Of a stretch of DNA of 64,000 nt, positions 51,961 to 64,000 are shown one piece after another. The first letter of the stretch is position 1. Each line of letters begins with the position of its first letter. The stretch spans positions 124,001 through 188,000 of the forward strand of contig JAOVVO010000046.1 of assembly GCA_028564675.1 (NCBI GenBank). The letters are read 5' to 3'. This DNA is from Onchocerca lupi. Its lineage: Eukaryota > Nematoda > Chromadorea > Rhabditida > Onchocercidae. The notes under the pieces are model-generated. The model made no database searches, had not been told where the DNA came from, and saw nothing but the letters and a program-made list of their open reading frames with translations. The translations under genes and the position numbers were made by a program.

Positions 51961-54900
51961 AAAGCCTCGTGTAATCGGTGGAAAACTTGTCCATGTAAAT
52001 CTGTACTTTATCCTATTCCAAATACCATTTATTTTTAGAAAAAAAAAATTTTATTTTTTTCATAAACAAGATATATTAGTAGCGCCTCATCTGGTTCAGA
52101 TCACATCGCAACTATTCGTCATAACGCCAACAGAGATTGACCTGATGAACTATTTTAAATGGTTTCCGATGGCTATGTGGGAGGTTGACAAAACCTCTAT
52201 TTCATTACCTACCAAATATTGGTGCAAATTTTGGAATTCCTCTAATTTTTTTAACTTTTTTATTTTTTTCGAATAAAAAGGTTTTATTTTTTGAAATCTG
52301 TGTGCACATATATTTATGCATGTATGTTTGTTTATATGTATGTGATATTTAAAGAACACGAAGGACTGATAAGTTGTTTTTATATTTATGGTGCTTATTG
52401 CAAGTGAAATATGGAAGGTTGAATAATCGTATTGAATTTAATTAGTCGATTTTTTAACTCACCCACATTTTAGCCAACGAAAGCTATTCAATCACACATA
52501 ATGATATTAGCTCAGAAAAAAAACTAAATTAGTAGTTTAAAGATATGTGCTGGATGATAGAAAACAGCACAAAGAGATCACATTTGAGAATAAAATAAAT
52601 TCAAAAGCAGCATCATCGAAGAAGCAACATTATCATCATATCATATCATATTTATGTATGTCATCAACATATCATCGCGACTTTGTCATTTCAGTGAATT
52701 TTTATCATTTTAGTGAATTTTTAAACCATATTGGAGACAGTTGCACAGTCTTCATATATGCGTGCTATACAAAGACGAAGCTATTTTCGTGTTTTTCCAT
52801 CTCATAACTTCAGATGGTTCTTGGTATTACTAGCAGTCTAAACATAGAAAAGATTAGTAAAGCCAAACATAATTTGCTTTTGCGTGTTTCAACGATGCCC
52901 TGATTTGGCCAAGCAAATAGGGCAGCATAGCGACTAAGATATCTTCCAGATCTGTCCCTTCAATGGTTTGATACGAATCAAAAAAGTTGAAAGTGAAGAT
53001 TAACAATATCGAAGAATCAATAATTCCCATTGTATGTTAAACAATGCATGAAACAAAGTACTAAAAAGTGAATCTGAGAGCAAATAAAAATGATATTGAT
53101 GCTGTAAAAAAGTCGAATGAACCAACAATAATCAATAATGAAATAAAATGAATTGAATGTCATCGTTGAAATTGTTTCATAGAGCCCGAAAAAATTGATA
53201 AATTTCTAGATTTTCAAAATCTTTATCTGTTCGATAACTAATACAATTAAAATAGAACAAATGGGCTACAATAAACTCGAATGTAATATTATATAATAAT
53301 GATATGTCTTTAACAAAACCGGTAGATCTTGATAAGTAAGTACATATTCAAGGATGTGGATTTTCATCAATAACTAATGCTGGTATTCTTGTAAAATTCC
53401 TCATGCGGAATATGTTAAGTCATCTCGAATTGTCCAATTTCAACCAGTTTTCGGTACAAACAGAATATCTGAAGAAAGTTATAAAACAGAGATACCTTCC
53501 CAACTATTTTTTTTTCTCATTCTAGCTCTTGTAGATATACAATATCTTCCTTTAGATCATGCTATTCTTCACGTTTCGTTCGATCTTCAAGCCTATTTGT
53601 GATATTACTATTTTTGGACATCGATTTGTTAAAGCTTAAAGCTATATTAATGCATTTCTATGATGGCGAAATAAATAGTATGCTGAAGCTTAATTACTGA
53701 CTTGTCAGATTTCATTATTTGCCATCCACGTATCGCTAAACATATTAAGTTTGAAAATTATCGCCCCTAGGCAAATCTATTCTCTTTCCCTTTTCCTCAC
53801 CCTCATCTTTGAGGTTATTTGTTTAAGTTCTGAAAGCTACTAAATCTACGTTTAATTTTCTTTACATAAAGTTCGTTCCTCGAACTCTTATTTTCATAAT
53901 AATTTTAAGAAAAAAAGAAATTTGGACTCTTAAATCATTTCTCACTTAAGATAGAGTTTGTCATTCCAAGGCGTATAATCTATCTTTTTCATTCCAATAA
54001 CGACAGTAAGATATTCAACAAAAGAATTATGACAAAAAAATCAAATCCGTCAAATTTAAATCAGAAAAATTTCCGTTCCGATTTCCTTAAATATTTTCAA
54101 GAGTGAAAAGAACTTGATTTAGCAAACATTTAAGTCTTTCTGTTTTTGTTTTTAGAGCCGGATTTTTCCAAGTTTTAATTAATTTTATCAAATTTCTTTG
54201 AGGATAATTTCAAATTAATAATAAGCTACCGTAGATGAGAGATTTGCATAAGTGTGCTTGCTGAAATATAAAAAATAATATTGAAGAAGATGGAGAAGAA
54301 GCTTATAAATTGCTTATTAATTGTGAAGAGTGAGTTGAGCTTGTCCTAGAGAGATTAACCCAATCTATACGAGCATCCAAGCTTACAGCTGTTGTCACCA
54401 TCTTTGCATAAATTTATATTCCAGCCTTCGGATTTGGATTTCCTCTCTTGCAAACCCGTTTAGTCCTTGTGAAACCTCAGCAATAAATATAAAGTGTTTT
54501 TATATTTGTACTATTCATTTTTCGATATATGTATGAATAACCATATTTTATTTTAATTGCTCTCTTAATAATTATATTTAATTAATGATTTACTCACACG
54601 AATAAAGTACCAAATAATAAAAAAATTTGTTTTATATAAAATTCAGTCATCAAAATATGTTAAAAGAGGCATATCAGAGAAAGTAAAACTTTGTCTCTCT
54701 CAATCATTTAATTCTGATCCTAAATTCATGAAAATTGAGATCAAGCTCTCTTAAAACTTTTGTATCAATTTTGAAGCATTTCGAGGATACGGTACTGGTT
54801 TGACGCTCTCGACCAATCAAAGGCAAGAGAATCAATAGACAGAAAGACGTTGTAAAAAATGTCAATTTCTGCTTATAGCATTTCATTTTTCTGCTATTTT

Positions 54901-55013
54901 CGATCGATGGAATTATGAATGAGTTTTAGATTTTAGTTCTATATGTGTTATGGCTCTACAGAGCACGAAAACATAACTTCATCGAGACATCAGAAGTTAT
55001 CGAATTTTTCTAA
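51961..55013. other. Upstream region of the AP-2 gene
   Basis: No exon supported. AT-rich with short repeats such as TATCATCATATCATATCATA near 52631. It presumably contains the AP-2 promoter. Open stretches here lack splice context. Confidence 0.5.
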
Positions 55014-57959
55014 ATGGGTGATCGGAATTTTTCTGACTTGAAACGCAATCACGGCAAAGACCGCAATAATTCGCTTTTGGATCGATGCTCTAACAGCGAA
55101 TGCAATGCGAAACATTGCTCTAGAAAACGAAATTTACCATTCCATTCGGATATTTCAGACGGACAAAACGGACAAATACGGTATTAGTGAGCAGCTTTTT
55201 TTTTAAAATGAAGATGAACAAAATCAATTTTATTTTTATTTCTTGAAGAGACTGAAAAGTGAAAACAAAATGTGATATTGAAGTTGATGCGAGAAAGCAT
55301 TTCAGCAAGCAATCTTCATCTGAAGAAGACAATCAACTTGATTTAGCGAGCAACTTTTTTGATGAAAATGACGATGGTAACAATTCTAGTACCGCTGATG
55401 AACCAGAAGACAGATCCCGCAACAATGCAAATTTTAATCAGGCAATGACTACCAAGTTATTGAGAGCCCGCATTGCTAATTGATTTTCAAGCAATCATGA
55501 AAACTAAGAATGCATGTCTAAAAAATTTATGATTCATTGCAGACATTTTCTGGAACTCACGCAGTAGAAGCAATATCATCATTATTTCGGAATACAAATA
55601 ATGAAAATCAAAGTAATTTTTTTAAATTCTATTTTAATGCTTTTGATGATATGTTAAAATTTGAATAAGAATTTTCGTAAATAAATATCGACTTTATTTC
55701 AGAGAGTGAAATTGGAATGGATTATCAATTTCATGGTCATACCACCACCTCTAATTTCAATAATGCCACACGGAGTTTTGCAAGTGGTACTGATTCTATT
55801 TGTCATCATCATTCCCAACAGGTATAATTTTGGAATTCTAAAATTTAATCAGAATCTGAAAGTGCTTTCCTAATGATGAAGTTGGACAATTATAGTTAAA
55901 TATTATCTTACTTACTTAATCAAATTACTTTACAGTTAGTTTACACTGGCCATATGCCAGTCAGTTCACATTATGTAGTCAGCTGCAGTATGGTACCAGG
56001 TAATGGTACCAGCTGTAACGAAAGTTCATATGGACGTGCTAACAGTGTACCCATAAGTATCACCGCAGCTAATGGAACAATGAATCGAAATATGAATCAG
56101 CAGGTATTTAAACTTTTTTTTTTCAAACAAAAGAAAAGACTGGAAATGCCAAAGACCAAAATTTGGACTAATCTACTGTCTCATCTATATAAATAAAAAT
56201 TTAAGTGTTCGATGTTCATTTCTACACAACGTTTCAAGTTCTTCACCGATTTGATTGAAATTCCGATACAACGTCACATTCGAATAGAAGCGTATTTCCA
56301 AAGTAATAACTGCTTCAGAACTTTGAAATTTCTTAAAACCATGTATTTTAGAGTCTTCATGCAGTCGAATCGTTCATACGACCTCCTTTCAACAGTCCAA
56401 AATGTTAGTAAATTTCACATGACTAATTTCAATTTTTTATTTCTTATCGTACAATTTTTAAAATACAAATTTCATTTGAGATTTTAAATTAAGCATTTCT
56501 TAAATAGTAGAATCAGAAAATTATTTTTTGAGCACAAATTTTGATCATTTCAGCAACGATCTGTAACTTTGGTTTAAGTCGTACAATGTATGGTAATTTC
56601 GGGCATTCATTACCCTCACTACATGGTATGCCTATGCTTGCTTCGGAAACTTTTTGTGCAGTACCTGGTAGAACATCGTTGCTCAGTTCCACCACAAAGT
56701 ATCAGGTCACAATTGGCGAGATTTACAGGCGTATCTCGCCACCAGAATGCCTGAATGCTTCGCTACTTGGAGGAATTTTACGAAAGTTTGTAGAAATCAA
56801 AAAATAAATAAAAAATAATGCCATTCAAAAAAGATTTTAGAGCGATTAGTAAAAACTCATTTTAAGAGTCAGAAATTTAGCTTTCTAGCCTGTTGTAAGC
56901 CCTTCTTCGCATCATGCAAAGTGAGATACTAATATAATCAAAGATCTTATTGTAAGAAATTCTAACGGAATTTAAACATCGAAATTCTGTACTACAGCAC
57001 GATTTTAATGCAAATTCATAGAGCTAAATCGAAAGATGGTGGAAAAACTCTGCGCGATAGTCTGAAACGAGTTGGATTAATATTACCGGCTGGGCGACGA
57101 AAAGCTGCTACTGTCACAGCATGGACGGCTTTAGTGGAAGGCAAGATCTTTAAAGTTTCAAATTTGAAATTCAAATAATCATTAAAATATTTCATATTAA
57201 TGTCAGTATATTGATAGAAAGTTAACTTAATGTTGGAATCACCACTTGAAATACCTATTTAAAAAAAAAAAAAAATAAAAGAGGGACTGTTATTTTTAGA
57301 AGAAGCTTTACAAATGGCTAAAGATTTTGCGGCGCTCAGCGAGAAAGCATTTCCAGTACGACAAATTGCTGAATTTATCTGCAATCGAATGACTTGGCAG
57401 GATGATCCGCGTGAATGTTGTATCTTCATCGAACATATGAGGTTCAAAGGGCAATGTTTAATGTTCAAAGAGGAGAATGGAAAAAATTGTTCTTTGCATA
57501 CTTTTGCGCTTTTTAGGTTGCTTATCAAAGAACTATCAGATATTATCAATGGTGAACATTCTGGGGTAGTGTTTGGTAATCAACCGAATCCAAACGCACT
57601 AACTGTTTCTGCTATGCAGCATGGCCTTGCACATTTCTCACTAGTAATCATATTTTTTATTCCATTCAAATTTGTAGATAAGAGAATAACTTAGTTCATC
57701 AAAAATCAATCATTTTCACATTTGAATAGCATTATTTTCTATTTTCCAATTTATTTATTATTTTTATACATATTTCTTTCAGTTAACACATGGTTTTGGA
57801 TCTTTGGCATTTGTGACGGTGTTCGATACACTGATTGCAATATTTGATGAAATGCTGAAGTGCTGTGATCGAAATGAGCAGCATTTAAATATTCCGTTAT
57901 CGGAGATATCCGTAACACATATACCTTCTAGTCGTTTCACCTATGGCAATGATATGTAA
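55014..57959 (+). CDS. AP-2 family transcription factor (aptf-type); 5' exons uncertain
   Basis: Sequence-specific nuclear factor that dimerises by a helix-span-helix domain and binds GC-rich sites. The C-terminal half is clear: 56554-56785 (FCAVPGRTSLLSSTTKYQVT, then RRISPPECLNASLLGGILRK), 57022-57140 (LRDSLKRVGLILPAGRRKAA), 57300-57441 (EEALQMAKDFAALSEKAFP), 57517-57643 (GNQPNPNALTVSAMQHGLAH) and 57783-57959 (LTHGFGSLAFVTVFDTL, stop TAA). These match AP-2 order and spacing. Upstream candidates are 55014-55180 (Met start, MGDRNFSDLKRN), 55257 to about 55375, 55544-55612, 55703-55821 and 55936-56103. The first two and the last do not join in phase with their neighbours, so an exon is missing or a donor is misplaced (55936-55999 would fit). 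The intron after 57140 begins with GC. The intron before 56554 holds a repeat fragment. Vertebrates have several paralogues and C. elegans has aptf-1 to aptf-4; I cannot tell which is closest. Confidence 0.88.
56181..56420. mobile_element. Rolling-circle-like (Helitron-type) fragment in an AP-2 intron
   Basis: TCATCTATATAAATAAAAAT is followed by a TTCATTTCTACACAACG stretch and then CACCGATTTGATTGAAATTC. That arrangement (TCTATATAAATAAAA, then a 'CCGATTTGATTGAAATT' block) is familiar from non-autonomous Helitron-like repeats in many invertebrates. The 3' end is not defined and no CTRR hairpin terminus was recognised, so 56420 is approximate. Confidence 0.45.
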
Positions 57960-60900
57960 TCCTTCTTCCAATTTCGTAAAAATCTAAACTTTTATCAACT
58001 CGAGTTAACGTTTATTGGAATAGATTCTCAAATTCAGCCATCAGTTTCATCAGTCAAATAAGGTTTTTCTTTCAACTTTTTTTTTCAATCATGTTTTTCG
58101 CATCCGACTACACACTATTAAATCAACAAATCCCCACATTCATATGCAAATTAAAAACTTTCTTTCTTTTGTGAAGGAAATTTATGTAAACAAAACACAA
58201 AATAGTTTCTATGAGAAAGATCTGAATTGATTTTGATGGAATTTTTTATGGATATTTTAATATACCTAATCATACTTTATATCATCCAATAATATTGAAT
58301 GATGATAATAATTACGAAAAAACTAATGTAATAAAGATAGCAAAAACACTATTATTTGCTGTTTTATTCATTGAAGAAAAGTTAAATTATGAACAAAAAA
58401 ATTAAACGAAAAAAAAACAATATCTATTATGATTTATATAAAACAATTATCATCATCAATTCATCAATCATTCCAATGAAAGAGCATTGCATTTTGAAAG
58501 AACTATGTACACAATACAAACAAATTAAGTAATTATAAAAGAGAACATCCATATTGACAAAGTCCTAACAATTGCACTAGTTTCAAGAATGCAAAAAAAT
58601 TGTTTTTCCAAATTGTTTGAAAGTGACAAAAATTGAAAAGAGTTCATTATTAGTTAACCGGATTGTATTATGCACAGCTTATTCTACATTTCTTATTTAG
58701 TTTTCACAATTCACTCCAACGATCAATATCAAAGCTGATCTATTAATTTAGTGATACTAATCGGATTAGAAATTAGGCAGTCCTCAATTCCGCCATCCGA
58801 GATAGGATTAAAGATTAAAAGTTTAAGATCCCTTTTTAAATTTTTAATTCTGGGTTTTACCATCTTCACGAAATTTCTGGATATTTTGCTTTCATGAAAG
58901 AAACAATTAATATAGTTAATGGCTTCTCCGGTCTATAGCTTATGTCTGCTTCATTTTTCGATCTGATTAATTGCCTCAAATTTGGCGAAGTTTGAGTTAC
59001 CCTGTGTTTAAATATCCCAAAAATTCGAAAAGGCACCGAAAGACAATGTAAGAAACAATCAAAGCAAAAAACTATGGGAAAAACAAATATAAGCTATTTT
59101 GATGAACTTAAAAAACAACGAAGCGTAATGATTTGAATTGAAATACGACAGCCGCTATGATTAGGCATTTTCACACTCATGATACAAATGATAGATAAGT
59201 CTTTATCAGGATAGTGATGGTCTGTTAAAATTTTGAAGGAAATAAATTATTTTTTAAATAAAAAAAGTTGAATTCTTTCAGACCCGTCTTCTTAACTACT
59301 GAGCTCATTTGTACTGATGTTTTTGATGTTGTCGTTTTGTCTTTGATGCACTCAGCAATCAAATGATTATATGTAAAGTTTCTGGAGTTTCCAGTTTTAT
59401 CTACTCCTTCAACTATTCATTTAAATAATCACTGTTATCATTCAACTGTATTGTTTTCATTAACATCCATCATTTTCCAAAAGTAACTACAATATCTGAA
59501 GTGACTGAATATCAGATGAAAAATCATTTGTACATTGGTGCAACCATAAAGACAAAAGTGTGATAAAATTTTGAAACACAATGCAAAATTCGGATTTTTT
59601 ATCCGAAAGAACAAAATGGTTTTTCATATATTGCACAGAGTGGGATTGAGAGATAGTATTTCAGTCAAAACAAGGACCAATTGAAGAAACCTATCTACTG
59701 TTTATAAAATTATAAATATTCAGAATTTCTAACTTGAAGCTTAAATTTCCGGAAGTGAATAATTTAATTAATTTGAGAAAAATTCAGTCGTCATTATCAT
59801 TACACTGTCATAATAATTATTATTGCAATATCCAGTTTGATAAGTGCATCATACCAAGTAAATGATCGAAAAAGAGGTGGTAGTAGCATTCTGATGAAAA
59901 TTTAATATTTTATTGAGAAATCGTTCAAAAGAGTAGGGATAAAAGTTTTGGTGCCAGTCGCAACGTATCTCTACTAATTGAACCCCCGAATGACCCAATT
60001 CCGATCGCCGCAATGTTACATTGAAAGATTTGCTTTAAAATATAGAAGAATGGCAAAAGATTTTACGAGGATTTGATAGAATTTTCAAGAAAATCATGAA
60101 CAAATGTGAAATGAGTTTTTATTATCTTGCTTTCTATCAATCTGTTACTCATCAATCGATAAGACATTCTTGAGCATTACTTTCCCTTACCTAGTAAAAC
60201 AAAGTTCTGGAGCAGTTATGGTAGTCGGATTAATCAGAATTTTGATTTGCTTAATATTCGCCAATAGAGAAATATTTCAACATGTTTTTGATCGCATTTT
60301 CTCGAGATCGCATCGAGAAGACAACAAAGAAGGGTTGAGGGGGAAAAGAAAACAAGAAGTGATAATTTAATGATTTTAACAATCAGTAAAAGGAATTCTG
60401 CTAAATGGTTAAAATTTTAATAAAATTGACGATCAATAAATAAGTAATGCAACTAGAACTCGAAACATGCAAAAATATAAGTGACGTCTTAATAAAAGAA
60501 AAGTACTAACAAGATTAGGTTTCTGGAGTTAAAGCCAGCTATTAAGGGAGTATAATATCATCAGGGAATCAAAAATGAAGTTATTTTTGTTTCGCTTTCA
60601 AAATCTGGAACAAATTTTCAAGAATTTTTTAGAACCAAATAGCAGAATTCCAAGATTAAAAAAAAAAAAAGTGTTTGTAGTTGAACGATTTCTCATAAGT
60701 AGCCTATATTTTCGATCGATTCAAAAAGATAAATAATAGCCAATCAATTAATCATGAACCGAAAGACAATCATAAGCAAAGCACTAATTTTTGGTATTAT
60801 ACATGTATGATTTGATTTCGGAAAATCTTTCAGACAAAAGGCAATAATTTTTTAAGCAATTATTTTCAAGCTATACTTATACTGAGTACCGGTAATAATG

Positions 60901-61479
60901 CTAAAAATAAGTATAAAGTACTGTAACATATCTTACTCCGTTATCCAATAATATATTCTGATTCAACCATAAATTTCTATGCTTTTTCTAACAGACATTT
61001 CACATTTGCTAATGTTAAACTTTATGTTAATAGTCTTACCCGTCGTCTGAGTACAAAAAAGTTTCTCACTTCCTTGAAATATATATTGAAATGTACTAAA
61101 TATGAATTAAGTATATAGCTGAAAATACGCCACTTCCATCAAAAATATAATAAAGCTTCCGCATAATCGAACTTATAATAGCAGAAATGTCTGATTTTTT
61201 ATACAAATCAGCGAAACGTAGTTGAAACATGAAAAATTTTCGAGATAAGACAATGAATTTCATTTCAAATTTCGACCGATTAGAAGGCTAAAAAAGAAAC
61301 CGGCGGTAACTTTAGAAACAATTTTCATGAATTCGCTAAAAAAATATCAAGTTATTTATAATTCTCATCACTGAAGGCAATCTAACGAAATGAATTTTCC
61401 TGTGATAGCGAAAACTTTTCTTCTGCACTGATTAGATGAAAGTTTGCGGCGTTGTTTTCTTAGTACTAAAATTTCAATT
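57960..61479. other. Convergent intergenic region after AP-2
   Basis: 3.5 kb between two genes pointing toward each other. AATAAA-type signals occur near 58329. No exon or RNA gene was recognised; a Met-initiated open stretch at 60170-60370 has no splice context or similarity. Confidence 0.55.
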
Positions 61480-62316
61480 TCAGGATGACGGTGGTGAGAA
61501 GAGTTCTTTATATAAATCTGGTAGCGCACCTTTTTCCATTGCTTGTGGATAAGTGGTGAATAACTGTCCCAGTAAACGAATGTGTTCCTGAGCATGTCCA
61601 CGTAAGCGTTGTATTATTTCACACAATTTTTGCATCAATGGGCCAGAATCAGCTATCTGCAAAAGTGGTCGACTTCAAATCCGTAAATATTGAAGTTTGA
61701 TAATTTGATAATTCTGAATTTCAGAAATTTTATAATTTGTAATGCATATATCAGGATGTATGCGTAGTAATTTGATTATTCAAAACATACTCTTGTCGCG
61801 ATCTGTTGCTGCAAGCAATTCCTGAATTGTTCAATTATATATTGTCCAAGTGAAGAACGATCCAATAATATCCAAGCAGATAACAAACCCATCTCTGTGC
61901 TTGTTAATCGCAATTGAGCTAATTCATGAATGCAACTATGCATCTGCAAATCGAAAACATTTTTCGCTAATTAGACGAAAATCTTTATCTTGATTATTTA
62001 AGAAAAAAAAAATTACTTAAGATCAAAATTTTTGCAATAAACTTACTCCAAGGAAAAAATTTAATTCGGCTTGTTCGCTAGGTCGAAAAATAGAAGCTGG
62101 AAAGACTTCTCGACTGAGAATCAGCGAGGTAGTTTCAGGATTGTAATGCCTGGTAACGACAATTGCTGCAAGTTCGAAAACACATCCTTTCAATAGTGCA
62201 ATTTGCTCTTCTTGACTCAGCTGCATGAAACCTTCTACCATTTTTGCAAATTCGATAATGCACTGAATTATTCGAGTCAGTTCTGCAGCAAATTTCTTCC
62301 ATGCATCGAACCTGTT
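61480..62316 (-). CDS. Nuclear receptor ligand-binding domain (NR1F: ROR/DHR3/NHR-23-like), partial
   Basis: Three exons, 62047-62316, 61791-61943 and 61480-61656, join in phase 0 for 199 codons and a TGA. The first begins behind CTTTAG with FDAWKKFAAELTRIIQ and holds the LBD signature region IEFAKMVEGFMQLSQEEQIA followed by LLKGCVFELAAI (helices 3-5). The last ends in GALPDLYKELFS, which resembles the PPLYKELFS/PALYKELFS ending of ROR and Drosophila DHR3 and includes the helix 12 activation segment. DHR3 and C. elegans NHR-23 act in the moulting cycle; that role is inference. The zinc-finger exons are not seen in the remaining 1.7 kb and should lie beyond position 64000. Other NR1 groups (E75/Rev-erb, E78) are less likely given the C-terminus. 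Confidence 0.85.
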
Positions 62317-63992
62317 CTAAAGTTTTCGTTGGAAAATATATCTGTCTTGCATGCACATAATGAAACTAGTCATGTAAGTGAAGAAAAAAAACTGAACTAA
62401 TTAAGTTTCCAAGCAGTATAAAGATAATGAATGAAGATTCGGCGTTCTTAACAATTTAATTGATATTCTAGACTTACTAATCAATATGACAGTATGAAAC
62501 TTAAAGTGGTCGATAGATGTTTTAAAAAAATACTGAAATGGCATTTTTTAAGAATTTAGTGATATTTTATTTCAAAAGAAAAAAGGCTCAAAAAGTATTA
62601 GATGCATATTCTCTTAGAATCGATTAAGGTTATGTGAATTAATATTAAACACCATTCTTCCGCACATTCATTTCATTATAAATTATTAGTGAGAAATATA
62701 TTTCACTACTGAATAACTAATTTATGCAGCATGCTTGTCCGGATGAAGAAAAGCATATTGCAATTTAAACTTTTTTAGAAGGATAACTTTAACAGTAAAA
62801 GAAGCTTTATTCTTTCATCTTATTTTTTCTAATGGAAAATTAAAATGATTTTCCGGCTTATATGAGATAAGATTTCATTTCTTCGTTTGAGATAATGCTC
62901 AATAGCCAATTATTTCCATACAATCCAAAATCCTATAACAGATCACCTCCTGCTGTCCTTTCAAGGTGACAATTAATGATTGGTCTTTTCAATACAACAC
63001 AGCCATCCTACAAATATTCTTGTACCAGGTAGTTCTTTTGTACGAACCGAAATTATCAAGAATTCTTCTTTTCCTATCGTCGAATCTTTACCCTCTTTTT
63101 TGGGTCATTTTTGGCGGGATATTGGAGTTTTCAAGACATTTTTCTATTAAATTCAAACATACTACACTAAATCTATGAGGGTTTCGCAAATCGATCCTTT
63201 ATCAATAGTATCAACTGATCATTTAGTGATTGATACACTCTAAACACTACACTAAAAGGAATTTACAATGTTATCAGTCAAATCGTTTTTGCTAAATCTG
63301 TTGACTTCTCAGTGGATTGATAGTTTTAAGGCCCTGTTTCTAATAAAAAAACGAAGACTCTTAGGCTAAGCTTCGAATAATGCTTGTTAATAATGCATAT
63401 TAATAATGCGATAAATTTTGAGACGAGTTTCTTCTTTTCTGTTGGAGAAAATGACTCATTTGCAACTTTTTTGAATTGCGGATTTTTTGCATCAATTTTT
63501 AAAATATTTGAAACATTCAATAACTAAGGAGTATCAATAATACAATTCCAGAATTTCCCATTACAATTGCTCCTATCTCCTCTCATACAAATCTCCTTTT
63601 TTTAAGAGTTTTACAAATTATTCATTTTAGTCCCGTAATTTGCTGCACTTTTATCATCTCTCGATGATGATCGGTATACAAGGACATGTCATTTCAATTC
63701 AGGGAGATCTATGACCCAGTCCAACAGAAACTTGATAGTAATATACAAGCCAATAAATAGCCATGAGAATTGATACGTAAACATACAGATTCAGCATGTG
63801 ATCATACTAACATACGGTAATAAATCTATTGCAAAGACAGGAACTATAAAAATTCTTGAAAAGTGGATTTCAATAATGAAAAGACATTTACGTTCTGCAC
63901 TTATACTATTTAGCACAGTAAATGCAAATTATTCGTTTTACATCTTACATGCAACTCAAAACTGTTTATATGACATTGCTCTAGAGGCTTAC
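62317..63992 (-). other. Probable long intron of the nuclear receptor gene
   Basis: No exon was recognised on the minus strand here. At the window edge the minus strand reads TTTAAAAG|GTAAGC (donor GT at 63992-63991), a good splice donor that would place the end of an upstream exon at 63993-64000. The intron assignment is inference. Confidence 0.4.
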
Positions 63993-64000
63993 CTTTTAAA

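Noticed and set aside
40805..55013. Possible bacterial endosymbiont (Wolbachia-type) DNA insertion
   Set aside because: I looked for long bacterial-style frames or base-composition change in the gene desert and saw none; a BLAST search against Wolbachia would settle it.
57314..57694. 126-codon open frame starting at a Met inside AP-2
   Set aside because: It is two AP-2 exons plus a 75-nt in-frame intron and part of the next intron, not an independent gene.
1..64000. Operon organisation of same-strand neighbours
   Set aside because: Gaps between same-strand genes (WDR47 to synthetase 1.6 kb; membrane protein to CCDC102 1.3 kb) are much larger than the roughly 100-bp gaps of typical nematode operons.

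Overview
This window is eukaryotic nuclear DNA, most likely from a parasitic (filarial/spirurid-type) nematode. The base composition is strongly AT-rich, genes are cut into many short exons, introns have GT...TTTCAG/TTTTAG borders, and 5' exons often sit directly behind pyrimidine-AG acceptors of the kind used for spliced-leader trans-splicing. The species call is inference from style and gene content; nothing in the window proves it. I see no rRNA, CRISPR array, bacterial operon or convincing tRNA.

Layout. (1) About 88-5668, minus: RNA cytidine acetyltransferase NAT10 (nath-10), some 20 exons. (2) 6561-9215, plus: an unrecognised lysine-rich protein with one hydrophobic segment. (3) 9216-15279: mostly empty, with a possible two-exon 3' gene end and a 30-bp minisatellite. 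(4) 15280-21655, plus: WDR47/nemitin (17 exons, 979 codons, frame closes). (5) 23260-31270, plus: cytoplasmic isoleucyl-tRNA synthetase (22 exons, 1145 codons, frame closes), with a 16-nt microexon, a GC-AG intron and a duplicated 5' splice site. (6) 32290-36379, minus: a CCDC102-type coiled-coil protein (9 exons, 295 codons). (7) 37678-40804, minus: a tyrosine-rich multi-pass membrane protein, possibly MARVEL-type (9 exons, 366 codons). (8) 40805-55013: about 14 kb without a gene I can support, holding a degenerate ~210-bp repeat array. (9) about 55014-57959, plus: an AP-2 family transcription factor, well resolved at the C-terminal DNA-binding/dimerisation half and unresolved at the 5' end. 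(10) 61480-62316, minus: the ligand-binding domain of a nuclear receptor, closest to the ROR/DHR3/NHR-23 group, with its zinc-finger exons apparently outside the window.

The genes are unrelated housekeeping (rRNA/tRNA acetylation, tRNA charging), cytoskeletal/centrosomal (WDR47, CCDC102) and developmental regulators (AP-2, nuclear receptor). They do not form a pathway, and the wide spacing argues against operons. I did not find a new multi-gene system. The most interesting material is fine-scale: duplicated splice donors, a microexon, two GC-AG introns, a frame-neutral 75-nt intron, rolling-circle-like repeat fragments, and an apparent frame break in NAT10.
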